From contig NC_070614.1 of assembly GCF_027172205.1 (NCBI RefSeq), positions 45,828,501 through 45,892,500 on the forward strand: a DNA stretch of 64,000 nt, given 5' to 3'. This document shows positions 45,800-57,363 of this stretch, piece after piece; position 1 is the first letter of the stretch, and each line of letters begins with the position of its first letter. The notes below the pieces were generated by a model. It saw only the letters and a program-made list of their open reading frames with translations. It was not told the DNA's origin and did not search any database. The stretch comes from Podarcis raffonei. Lineage: Eukaryota; Chordata; Lepidosauria; Squamata; Lacertidae. Position numbers and translations under genes: made by a program.

Positions 45800-47155
45800 C
45801 AGGGGTGTCAAACTCAAATTCATCGGGGGCCGCATCAGCAGTTTGGTCACCCTCAAACGGCCGGTTGTATTGGCCTAAAATATTTGAGCAGGCTGAGACC
45901 CCCGAAGTTGATGGGCTTTGACATTTAAATGGGGTGTGTGTGGCATGTGATAAATTATGTGAGGTTCGAGCTGGTCTTTGACCAGTAATAAATTATTATG
46001 ATAATGATGATTATCATACCTGCCCCCCCTCAATATTTTATTCAGACTGACACCCCTGTTATGAAAGATTACTAAAGCCTGCCCCTGTGGTGATGTATCA
46101 TAACATTGTGCAGGCCCAGTCTGAGGGCACCTTTACTGGACTGCGTCTTGTGGCTGGGGCTTGTCTGCGCCTTCTCTTCCTTCTCCGCCTGTTGCTGCCT
46201 CCTCCCTGTGCCAGGCGCTGGTGGGGGGGGAGATGTGCCAGTTGCACCCCAGTTTCTGACGGGGGCCAATGCTGCTTGTTCCTCCCTCTGCTTTTCAACA
46301 CTGCAATATATCGCTACCGTATCACAACATCACTATCATAATGTTGAAAAGTTGGTATCGTCTGCTTTTAGGGGCTGAGGGGCTTACTCAGTACGGACAG
46401 GGGCACTCCTAGGAATTTATTGGATTTCAAATCCCTGGATTTCAAATCCCATTGAGGGGGGACAGGGGCGGACTTTGGTAATATGGCACCCACCCTGAGT
46501 GAGGACAAAATTTGGTGCCCCCCCAATAGAATAAATAGGCATCGTTATCATTATTTTGTGCTCCCTTGGCTTGGGGCAGGTGAGGTGCCCACATGGCCCC
46601 AAATCTGGCGCTGGTGGAGGAAGTACATTTCCACAACCGGCCGAGCTGCCCCTGTGGATCCTGCTGCCTGAGGCAGCCGCCTCCCCTTGCCCTCCGTGGC
46701 AAGCCGAGGCTGAGGGGGACGTTCGCTTGCCCAGGCGCCGGGCTCCCGTCCACTTGCTCCGACGCGCCCGCTGCAGCCCTGCTGCCAGTAGCCATCGGGG
46801 AAGGTGGCCGGCCGGGCTCCGGGGCTCGGTGGGGCCCGCCGGCAGAGGGTGGCGCTGCGCCTCGCCTGGGCATGGAAGCCCTGCTGGCACGTTGTTTCCC
46901 ACGCCGCGCGTCCGCGCCGTACTCCCACCTCCATCTCGGCTCACTCCCTCCTGTCCTCCGCCTCCACGCCCGCCTCGCCTGCCAGACTTGCATCCCTGCC
47001 CGCCGGCGGCGGCGCAGCGGAGACCGAGCATGGTGCCAGCAGTGGCTGCCGGGGCGCGCGGAGGAGAACAGCAGCGAGAACGGCAGCTACACAGGCCACA
47101 TGACGAGGTCTGGCGGGCCGGATTTGGCCCACGGGCCTTGTGCTTGACACCCGTG
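45800..47155. mobile_element. hAT-like DNA transposon with nested GC-rich core
   Basis: Begins CAGGGGTGTCAAACTC and ends GCTTGACACCCGTG, the inverted ends of hAT elements, with the usual GGCCGGATTTGGCCC subterminal stretch near 47116. Flanks are AGTTACAG and CTTTACAG, an imperfect 8-bp duplication. A second TGACACCCCTG end at 46048-46058 and a CAGGGGCGGACTT start near 46464 suggest nested pieces. No transposase frame is seen. About 180 bp of spacer present in the V2R-5/6 spacer is missing at the left flank. Confidence 0.55.
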
Positions 47156-47359
47156 CTTTACAGCATTACTCATTTGTGGAAAAGGTTTAGGGAGTAGAAC
47201 CTGAGGAAAAATCTGTACCGATTGCCTTTGGAACATCTTTGGCAGACAAAACAGTTAAGGAGCAAAATCTACACATATCCAGTCAGGACGCGGAAAGTAA
47301 TACCAGCCACCAAGTCCATGTATTCTAAGACCCAACAGAACCACAAATTCCACTGCCAT

Positions 47360-50300
47360 TTATACCTTTCTTTGTGTTAGCTGCTCTCTGTTGTTCAGGT
47401 CTGGCCTCACCACAATAATGTAGCATTTAGGGGAAAAAATGCAAGCCAGTAACCCAGCACCAGAAGCGAAGATGGAGAAGATCTCCACAGCCACCATGTA
47501 TTTTCCTCTGGTGCTCAGGTAGGTTGGAATGAAGGAGAGCCAAACACTGCAGAAGACCAGCATGCTGAAGGTGATGAACTTGGCTTCGTTGAAAGTGTCA
47601 GGCAACTTCCTGGCTAGGAAGGCCACCGTGAAGCTGAAAGTGGCCAGGAAGCCCATGTAGCCTAAAACACAATAGAACATGGAGACTGACCCTTCATTAC
47701 AAAGAAATATGATTTCTTCAGGCATTGAGTGCATGTCCACATCTGGGAATGGGGGAGAGGTTGCCAGCCAGAGGACACAGATTCCTACTTGAACAATGGA
47801 GCAGGAAAAGACAATGGAATAAGCCAGTTCTTTGCCTACCCATTTCCTCATATTGGATCCTGGTTTGGTAGCCATGAAAGCCAAAACCACCAATATGGTT
47901 TTGGCTAAGATGCTGGAGAGGGCCACAGAGAAGACAATGCCAAAAGCAGTTTGTCGGAGAAGGCAAGTCACCATATTAGGTTTTCCGATAAACAACAAAG
48001 AAGAGAGGAAACACAAGAGGAGGGAGATAAGGAGACCATAGGTGAGGCTTCGGTTGTTGGCTTTGACTATGGCTGTATTGCGATGCTTAATGAAGATGCC
48101 AAGCACCAGAATTGTGATCAGAGAGAATAAAAGTGCAGAGGAAGTTGAGACAATGGCCAAGGTTTCATCAAAAGCTAGGAAGTTTGGAATCTTAGGAATG
48201 CATAGATCCTGGCCGCTGTTTGGATACTGATCTGCTGGGCAACTGACACATGTTTCCATATCTGAAAATACACAAACAATGTGTGACAATTTGAAGTAAC
48301 CAAAAGTATTCTTAAGAATTTCCTCATCACTAGTCCATTTTGCATAGTGTTTTCTACATCAGAATGTATAAGAGCTTCAAGCCCAAATGCTTTTGTCAAA
48401 CAACCTAAATCTTAGAGGAGAAAACACCTAGTCCACCCAAATTTTCTAGAAAGTGGAGGTAAAATATATTAGCTGCCACTTGAAAAAGAAATCTTCAAGA
48501 TGTTTTAAAGATTAAAATATATTGGTGTTATCTATAAACAATGAGAAGAACAAATCTGTTAATTTAAGCCTTCTCTCCTGCAGCAGTTTAATGTCAACAA
48601 AATTGCCAGGACCCCAGACGTTCTGCAGTATCTTAAGATGTCATCTCTAACCTTTCTCATTTGAAATCATTCCTTCTGGACATGGATCACAATCATAGCA
48701 GCAAAACTTCTTCCCCTCCTTCTTTTTCTTCCCATAACCAGGAAGGCAGTTGGCATTACATAGAGAAAGCGGTGGCACCTATGCAAAGAGACAGGAAGAG
48801 TTTAATATTAAGATATTGTTTTGAGGAATTTTTCAATAATCCCATATCAGGTGATTTAACAGGAGTTCACATGGTGTTCCTTTTGTAGTGGCTCAAGGAA
48901 TTTAATGTAACTCCTTATAGTAGTTCTGCTCCTACCTGCAGGGTCACTACAAGCAAATTATCCCATGACTTTTGGGTTGTGGTGTCCTGTTAGGCCCCAT
49001 TCTGCCTCCTATGCAGAATGCATCATCTATATGATACTCTTAGGAATAATATGCTAAGATATGGGACACTGCATCATCTGTATGCTGATGATATGCAGTT
49101 CTATATTTCCATTTCACTGGAATGAAAGGAAAGCTGAAGTTGTTTGACAGGTGTCTGGAGTGAGTGATGGATGGGATGGGGGCTGACTCCTTATCATAGA
49201 GAAATGCTTTGGGGGGGGTTCCTACACCTGCCTTGTTCTGTGAGGGGTTGCATTCCCTTTGAAGCAAGAGATCTGGGAGAACTCCTTGATTCTAACTCAT
49301 CACTAGAGTCTGAAGTATTTTTTGGTGCTAGCTAGGAGTCCTCCACCCACCTTAGACCTATTCACCAGCTACAACCACTCCCAGGTGTATATATCCTGAA
49401 ATTGCTTCATATAAAATCAAGAAAATTATGATGTTCATTCTCAACCCAAATACTGATACAGCCAGTTTAGTATTTAATCTAATGCCACTAACTGGAGAAC
49501 TGCTTCATGGATTTCATAAACAAGAATGGTGGATGTCAGGGAACTGCCATCAGTGCCGGAGGGAGAGAACAAGCTCCAGAAGGATCCCAGAGAGCGTCCC
49601 GGGATTGGGAGAGGTAGCCCATCTTCTGGGGAAGGGAATCAGCGTAGCACCAGTGGAGAAGGGGGGCAGATGGGGGAATCGGCAAGGCGGTCCCATGACT
49701 CCTTGCCGGGGACCAGCGGGGAGAGTAGAGGTCCTCCGCTGCCTACGCCCTCCTTGTGCAGAAGGCTTCCGCGCAGGGAGAGTAGGAGGAGACTGGGCGT
49801 CAAAGAGCTTCTTTGCTGGAAGAAGTTTAAGAAACGCCCACTAACGGATTCTGCCAGCGATTGAGACAGCCACGGGTGAGTGGCTGTCCGAACAGGAAAG
49901 GTTCACTCAGGCAACCAAGCCAGGTGTTGGCACAGGCTTACGCACGAGCAACCCCTAGAACCATTACAGTGGATGATGCTGGACTCTCTGATAGCCATTG
50001 CTCCTTCTTAGTGGGAGATGCCTTCTGCGCATGTTGCTCATTTTGGTATTGTGGCTCATTTGTTTTTGTACTGATAGACCTTACAGTGTTTCTTAAAGGA
50101 CAATATTTTCTCCTGGATGGCTTATTGACATGCAATAAATAAAAAGGGAATGTCAGTATCACATGTAATGTAATACTATGTACAAAGAAAAGTGCCAATA
50201 GCAAAATTGAAGGCCAACAAGCACAGCCTCAGAGGCTGAAGGTGCAAACATACAGAAAAAGCCACTCTTTCAAAAAGAGAATCTCTCTATTAAAGCACTA

Positions 50301-53300
50301 TCCATCTAGATATGAAAACTATATAGGAAAAATAAGCTATATTAAATAATAAATTTCAAAATTATTAATGCATGAAATGCTTTTGTTACATCCCATTCTG
50401 TGGAAAACGAGGGACTGTGCCATTTTTTTCCATACCTGAGTGAAGGCTCTGTGCCATTTGATTTGGTCCTCATTAATGGTGAGCTCTTTGCCCGGAGGGG
50501 CCTGAGGATCCAGCCTTCCCACTTTGACTCTGATGTATGATCTATTTGGGAAAGTGACCAAGTTTGTAATATCAAGGCCAGCTGCTAACTCTCCATATTC
50601 ATTTAATGTAAGTTGGTCCCCAGCACTGTTGTTGAATGAGATTCTCTGCAGGAATGAGTGGAGCTAAGAGGAAGAGCATAAAAAGATCTATAAAACATTT
50701 GAATAGTCTGATTAAGATTGTTGAATAGCTTTCCTAGACAGAATGAATTCCTTTTCCTCTAGAAGTTGAACACTTCAGGCCACAATGGAGAGGAGGAGGG
50801 AGAAAAGCAGGGTCGAGAGACAGTGATCACACAGTTGCTAGCCTCTTCTGGGGACCTACCAGTGAGTATAGGTTTGGCTTCAGGGTGCCAGAAACCCCTG
50901 GCAGTGGGTAGACAGGGAAAGATGGGGTCTTCCAGGACATGCCCAAGCAGTGGCAGCCCCCCAAATGAGGATCCAGTGCCTGGTGTGGGGGTTCTGTTTG
51001 TGCTCCCTCAGAATTGTGTAAACTGGGGCACGGGCCCCTGGCCTCCATCCTTACACCACTGGGTAACTGGACAGGTAAGAGAGACAGAGAGAATCGCGGA
51101 GGGATGTGGTTGGCACAGCTTCAGTTACATGTAGTTTTTGGTAGTCTGTTGCTTGTGAAAGCCTGTGTCATCTAAAGTCTGTGCAGTATCATTATAGGAA
51201 ATATTCTAATTCCCATCTCTGATAAAAATTTCTAAAGGTTTATTTTTTAATTTCTAAAGTTTTATTCTTTTATTTCTTTACTGATAAGTAAATGCCTACT
51301 CAAAAAATGTACCAATGCAGTGAATGCTTTTTGAGAGGGAACAATACCTGCCAAGGATCTGCATACTGAGGAGAGAGTTTTCCCTTAGCCTCTCTTCTGT
51401 TGCGGATGGCTCCAGCCAAGTGCATGCTATTTAAGGCATGTGCCAAAGCATAGACAGCATTATAAATACTGTAGCTGTGGCCAGTCATGCTCATTTCAAA
51501 ATATGGTGCAGGGAGGCTCTCCAGCATCTCCTCTCCAGTACACACAGTTTTTGAGAGAGTGGAATTTGAAAGTGAACAACTGAATGCATCTTCCCAGAAA
51601 TCTTGAATAAAACCATCTGTCTCTGTCCAATGAGGATATACACTCTGAAGAAAGTCTTTAAAGTTGTGAATCTTCTTGACGTGAATTGCAAAGGATATAG
51701 CACCATGGAGCATTCTTATATTAACATTAAATTTTTTTTGCAGGCTATATAATATGAAATCAATTTGGGTAGTTGTGATCCATACTTTTCCTTCACGTGA
51801 CTTCTTTTGAGTAAATAGTAGCTGATATAACTCCATTGTGCTTAAAGCAACTGACAACCATATAATAAATCTACTTTCTCCGTATACAAGAACTGCATTG
51901 GCTCTGCTGGTTGTGAAAGTTGGTAACAAAATCTTTATGTCCACCATTTCTTGTAAGTTAGCATTATCACGTATATTGTGTTTAAATCTTTCTGTGAATG
52001 CTGAACAGATTCCATTCTTGAAAAGCATTGGCTCAATGTTCTGCAAGAAACGTTCTCCAACTTCATTAGCTGGAGTCATGACCCCAACCCATTTCCATCT
52101 GAAATGCAGAAGTAACTGGATAATTCCCTGATACTGAAGGTCTTCATTGGGGACCATGCGGTAAAAGGAAGGGAACTTGGTTCCATAATTTTTGGGTGGT
52201 TCAAATGAACCGTATGAAATCTGGAAAAAGCAAAAGCCAAATGTTTCCAAGTGGAAACAAGAAATCATGATATCCCAAAAACATTTGTATATAAACACGT
52301 GCACGCACACACACTAAAATATTGAATATATATTGAATCTATATCCCAAGTTTACCAAGTTTAGGGAGAGCACCAACCCCAGCTTATATAGGAAAGCACA
52401 GATAACCTTGCTCAATGTTTTCTGTTGATATTTATTATTATTATGGCATCATCACAGCTTCATTCTTGTACATATTGATTGTATCGAAGAATAGGGGAGC
52501 ATTTGGGGGAGGAGCTTCCAGCGAGCTGCGATGGAGGATTGCTGAATTCCATCACTGCCGTACGTTCTGGAATCAGAGGCTGAGAAGGGAGTAATCAGCC
52601 TCCCTACACTCCTCAGGCTGGGGAGTGGCAGCTCATCCACAGATCGCCCAACACCTGGTCCCAAATTCAGAAGGAAGAGGGGAGGCTGGGGGACGCTTGA
52701 TGGAAAGCCTGGAACGTTTCTTGGTAACTCTCCAAAGTCACCTCCATTTAGGAGCAAGCTTCCAGTTCTTAAGATGAAAAATTGGATTTAAGTTTTGAGC
52801 ATGATCTGAGCGAAGGGGGAGAAACTACTCTGCTAATTAATTCAGCCACTGAGGTGCTAAAAAGGATTTGAACAGAAAAAGGATAAACATCTATGTAGAC
52901 TTGGTATGTTGGAACTGAAAGGGGTGGGGGGTTCAGCCTTCTTTATTATTATATTTCATTTTGCTTTCTTATGTAGCAAAATCCTCCCCCAAAGAACCAA
53001 CTCCCTGAGTCATGACTGACTCTGGGGTTGCGGTGCTCATCTCGCTTTATTGGCCAAGGGAGCCGACGTACAACTTCCGGGTCATGTGGCCAGCATGACT
53101 AAGCTTCTTCTGGTGAAAGAGAGCAGTGAACTGAAACACTGTTTACCTTCCTGTCGGAGCGGTTCCTATTTATCTACTTGCACTTTGACAACCTTTCGAA
53201 CTGCTAGGTTGGCAGGAGCAGGGACCGAGCAACGGGAACTTACCCCGTCATGGGGATTCAAAGCGCCGACCTTCTGATCGGCAAGTCCTAGGCTCTGTGG

Positions 53301-54796
53301 TTTAACCCACAGCACCACCCCACGTCCCATGCCTCCTTTACATACCTGGCAGCTTTACAGCAATATTCTATTACATCTATTACACACAAATGGTCCATGT
53401 TACACACATTGTTGGATATGCATATTATACCCCTTTTACTTTGTTCATTCTCCCACTCCATATTTATGAATCAGTAGATTCCTAAAGCAAGGACAGCATG
53501 AAATCTCTGTTTTTCAAAATCCATATTCTACCTGTGGAATCTTGAAAAGACCTAAGACGTTTGCCATGCACCAGGAGGTATCAGAGCTGAGTCCCCCAAT
53601 GACTCCTATGACATTTTTCTGGATGCCACACCTGTAGTTGGGAACAAAGTGACGTGATTTAAAGAGCAGGTCCAGAGTGTTTCGGTAGGTCATCTTTGAA
53701 TCATAATAGCTATCATAGATGTGGAAGCCGAGAGAGACATTGGGCAACATCCTGGGATTCTCGTTGATCTCATCAACAGCAAAGACCAAGGCCAGGATTT
53801 GCTGGTAGAACTTTGTCAAAACCCTGCAAATGAAGTGAGAGTGGGAAAATTAATCATAATCTAGGTATGAGAGACTCACCTGCCTGCCTATCGAAAGAAA
53901 GGACAAAGCCCGCAAAGTTTATTTACTTATTGGGCAGTCTCATAATACTGTGTCATTAAAAAAGCTGTTGCACATTTCTTCGATATCTTCAGCAACCCGT
54001 GTTTGTTTTCACCAGCTTGAAAATTTGGGTATCATCAACAAAGTTGAGTACAACACTTTTGGCTATATGTTTCTCCTAGGTTTTCATGCCTTTTCTCTTT
54101 CTCCTACTCTCTTTTCCGTCTGTCAATATTGTCAACACCCTGCAAATGAAGTGAGATTTTGTTTGTGACAAAGTGCTCAGAATCTAGATAGGAGAGATTT
54201 ACCTGCCTGCCTATAAAGAGAGGATGAAGCCAGCAAAGTTTATTTACTTATTTGGGCAATCTAAGAATACTGTGTTTGTTTTCAGTACCTTGAAAATTTG
54301 GGTATCATAAAAAAAATTCAGTACCGTTCCTATTTTTTTATTCCATCTCTTTTCTCTTTCTGCTACTCTCTTTTCTATCTCTCTTTACACAATTAGAATC
54401 CAAAACGCTTATAGTTCATTGAGAGTATGAACACAGCCTATCTGCACAGAGATTTCTAATAAAATCTCTCGACACATTAAAAAAATAAAGTTCTAAAGCT
54501 ATCCCCCCCAATCAATCATATCAGGAATAATTAAAATAATATTAATTAACGGTTACTTACAGTGGGGCATCAATGAATTCCTTGGAAGGGTGTTTCTTGA
54601 AGGATAATTTGGGGACTATGTAATAAATATGAGATGCCATTGCACCAATGACCAGGTCACCTGGCTCATACCACTCGTGTGGAACATGAACAGGATTATT
54701 TGTGGTGCATTTAGTACATTGTCCTTGGGACACTATATTGGGGAGCAGCAGAAGCAGCAGGAGCAACATCCTGATGGCAAATACACTTGTCTGCAT
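47360..54796 (-). CDS. V2R-5: vomeronasal type 2 receptor, six exons, intact
   Basis: Class C chemosensory GPCR. Exons: 54561-54796, 53532-53823, 51348-52220, 50436-50663, 48652-48778, 47360-48261; GT/AG junctions, open frames, 885 aa. Domain order as in the neighbours: signal peptide [10 protein letters not shown] plus leucines, Venus-flytrap domain, nine-cysteine linker, seven helices with [12 protein letters not shown] and PKCYII. The mature N-terminus gains a cysteine (QGQCTKC). Exon 4 is the most divergent of the set ([13 protein letters not shown], ending AFTQ rather than RFTK). Exon 3 resembles V2R-6 ([19 protein letters not shown]). Intron 1 has the same decoy acceptor as V2R-4 (about 54139-54143). 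Intron 2 is only about 1.3 kb because about 1.5 kb present in V2R-4 is gone; intron 4 has grown through a LINE fragment and a possible LTR. Confidence 0.93.
49014..49194 (+). mobile_element. CR1/L2-clade LINE reverse transcriptase fragment
   Basis: In the + frame, 49069-49122 reads [18 protein letters not shown], the YADD catalytic motif and following strand typical of CR1/L2 LINEs. The YADD codons lie at 49081-49092. It sits in V2R-5 intron 4 between sequences that are adjacent in V2R-2, so it is a short insertion. Confidence 0.7.
49534..49870 (+). mobile_element. Possible LTR fragment in V2R-5 intron 4
   Basis: Begins TGTCAGGGAACTG like the LTR of the Ty3/gypsy fossil at 5972-6337, is GC-rich unlike the surrounding intron, and lies within about 1 kb (49325-50340) absent from V2R-2 and V2R-6. 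The right end is not defined and no partner LTR is present, so the family call is tentative. Confidence 0.35.
52505..53006 (+). mobile_element. L1-like retroposon in V2R-5 intron 2, truncated
   Basis: 5' part of the same intron 2 element (left target copy AATAGGGGAGCATTT at 52490-52504). The rest was lost where the reverse-orientation SINE now lies. Confidence 0.55.
53007..53329 (-). mobile_element. Sauria SINE in V2R-5 intron 2, minus orientation
   Basis: Reverse complement of the Sauria body: GGTTTAACCCACAGCACCAC at the right is the head, and TGACTCTGGGGTTGCGG at the left lies near the tail. The BovB-type tail is missing. This insertion is independent of the SINE in V2R-2 and V2R-3 because orientation and site differ. 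Confidence 0.85.
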
Positions 54797-55046
54797 GGAC
54801 TCCCCTGCTTCTCCCGACAGTATTATTCCTCTCCTCCACCTGATCTGAACAAGACAAATTGGGTGGCAGCTGACTCTGTCAATTTGGCACTTTAAAGGAC
54901 ACGTATCCACCTTATTGTTAGCTTGAAGATTGTCACAACAGAATGCCTTGGATACCAAATAAGATGCAGTGGTTTGATATGAAAGAGGGAAACTGATAAC
55001 TGATAAGTAACAGAGCCCTGCCTAGTTGTCAATGGAGCACAGAGGA

Positions 55047-55055
55047 GCTTATAAT
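55047..55055 (-). promoter_or_regulatory. TATA-like element of V2R-5
   Basis: ATTATAAGC on the minus strand, 251 bp upstream of the start codon, conserved with the other genes. Confidence 0.35.
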
Positions 55056-56203
55056 AATTTCAGGCTTGCTTGTTGATTCTTTTTTTCCACTGTGACATCT
55101 GGAGGTTCAGTCAGATGGATTGATTATTGTAATTTTAGTAATGATAGCGACCTCATTATAACAATACCAATTTTATCTAATTAATGCAATTATGAATGCC
55201 AATTATTCAAATGTCAATTATATGATTTAATTAAACTTTTCCCCTTGGTGCTAGATTTGATGGCTTCATTCTTCTTCATTATTTCTGTGTTCCACTATGT
55301 TAATAATTTCCATTGCATTCCATGCACATATAATAATCTCTTATATAATGGCTACAGTCTTGTGATTTCTATTTGTATTAGGTAATTTATAAACTTTCAA
55401 GTGAGGAACTTTAAGTGTAGTCCTTATTCTTTCCTGAGTGTGACAATTTCCCCTCATGATGTTTTCCTGTCCATATATGATGCTGTATCCTTCATTCCTG
55501 CAACTGTTGATGGTTCCCATGATGCCCTGGGAGAAGTGGTTATCCCACATTTTCCAAAAGTCACTGCATCGCTTTGTCCTGTGATTCGGCTTCCAGTAAA
55601 AAAGCAGTGTTCACCATTTTTTCCAGCCTAGGAGGAATGCTCTGAATCCAGACTGCAGATACTGAATCCAAAAGGATTTATTACTGCAGCTAGTAGACAG
55701 GAAGCTGGATCTGCCAATGTAATTATATTTGTAACATCACAAAATCGTAAGCAAGGAATGAACCTACAAGGTCAGCAGGATGTCTAGAGTTGAGCTGGCC
55801 CCATCCTTTCCCCGCTTCCTAATTTGTTAGTACTGTGGTATCCATCACTCTCCCACCTATGTAACACTGATCAGACATAGTTTGCCATCATATTAACTGA
55901 ATGGTGGCCGCAATTCTGAATAGCATCCTTGCCTTATCAAGAAGTGGGGACACTGGATTATAGCATCAATAGACCAATGGGATATCGGATCCACACAAAG
56001 CATGATGGAGAACAGCAACAACTTGGAAAAGATGGATGCGACAAACTTGGCACCTCAGTTACCACTCAAGCCCATGTGTCCGCTCTCTCTTAAATATATT
56101 GCCCCCACCTCACCGAACAACCTTTGACCCGAAGGCTTAAAAACATAACCTCACTATACCAGGGGGATCTTTGTGAGGGGGATAACCAAGAAGTTGGAGT
56201 CTC

Positions 56204-57363
56204 GGGGGGGCGCTAGGGGCGCATTGGAAGATGGCCGGCAATACCATCTCTCCAGCTCACACAAGGAAATTAAGAGGCTGATATGGGAGTATGCAGCCTC
56301 CCTTGTTACCCCAGGGAATGGGGGGACACTGCCTTCGCCTGCGGTGCCTATAAATCACCCCCGAGTTCGAAAGATGCAGGGGGTGAGGGCACTAGGCGCA
56401 CAGCCCTTGTGTGGGTTCTCGGCTCTCCCGGACTCTGTCTCCGATAGCGCGCCTGGTTGCAGCAGCTCAAAATAAACAATTAGAGAGCAGCAAATGCACA
56501 TGTTTCGAGTGAAGAATGGGAGTTGAGACTGCTATGTGAAGGGACCTCTGTGAAGTCGAGCGACGGGCTGGATTCAACAGGAAAATATATCAAGAAGAAG
56601 ACACACCAAAGGGTCGGTATGTCGGAACAGGACGGAATGGGGGGAGGAAACTTTTCTTTTTTTATCTTATGTGATTACCTAACAATCCCACCCCCAAGAA
56701 GAATCGTTGCAACTACTGATTATAAGCGGAATGATTAAGAACTGTGTGGAAATGTATTACTAATCAAAGACATGGTTTGTGGAATATCTGGAAAGGAATG
56801 AAAGGCCTTCGGAATGACGCAGTTATAAAAAGAGACTCACTAGGAAGCAGGCCTGGTTGCAGGATTTACGATCGAGGGGGAGGAGACCATGGCTTTGTTA
56901 TCATATTGGACTGTGAGTTTGACCTGGCAGAACCCCCTAAGAAGATTGAGGAGAGAGTGACAAGCCTGCGAGGATTAATGGGCAGACTTTAAGAATGTTT
57001 TGTACGGAGTGATGAAATGGTGTCTGTCTATTTGAATATGGCTCTTGGAGGAATGGAAAATCTACACAGGACTATAACAACGTTTGTTTTTAACCCGCTT
57101 GTGGAGACTATCAGAGGTCACAAAGAAAGGATTATATGATAACAAGAAGATGAGGAAAACAATAAAGAGAAGATTGGACAGAACTGTGAATACTATTTGG
57201 ACAGAACTGTGAATATGAAAGCAGCAGCAGTAGAGATGTTTGGATCCCTTTCTGAGCTCGAAGCATGGGTACCCCCAACAACAAATTAAAAATTTGTCTC
57301 TGTAATTTGAAATTAATGTGATTTGATTGGTTTGTTAATAAAAATTATATTTAAAAAAAGAAG
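56204..57363 (+). mobile_element. 1.16-kb L1-like non-autonomous retroposon (V2R-5/6 spacer)
   Basis: Copy of the element at 42993 at the homologous site, with target duplication AAGAAGTTGGAGTCTC (56188-56203) and AAGAAGTTGGGAGTCTT (57364-57380). The two copies are about equally long and highly similar, so the insertion preceded duplication of this spacer. Confidence 0.7.

Larger units (their letters stand above)
41586..47359. other. V2R-4/V2R-5 spacer
   Basis: Promoter flank of V2R-4, then the LTR-like block split by an L1-like retroposon (42993-44156), AT-rich downstream flank, and a hAT-like element (45800-47155) close to the end of V2R-5. No host gene is recognised apart from the V2Rs on either side. 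Confidence 0.6.

Noticed and set aside
46417-47197. Long overlapping open frames on both strands (up to 213 codons)
   Set aside because: They lie in a GC-rich transposon core where stop codons are rare by composition. Frames are open on both strands at once, with Pro/Arg/Gly-rich products and no recognisable domain.
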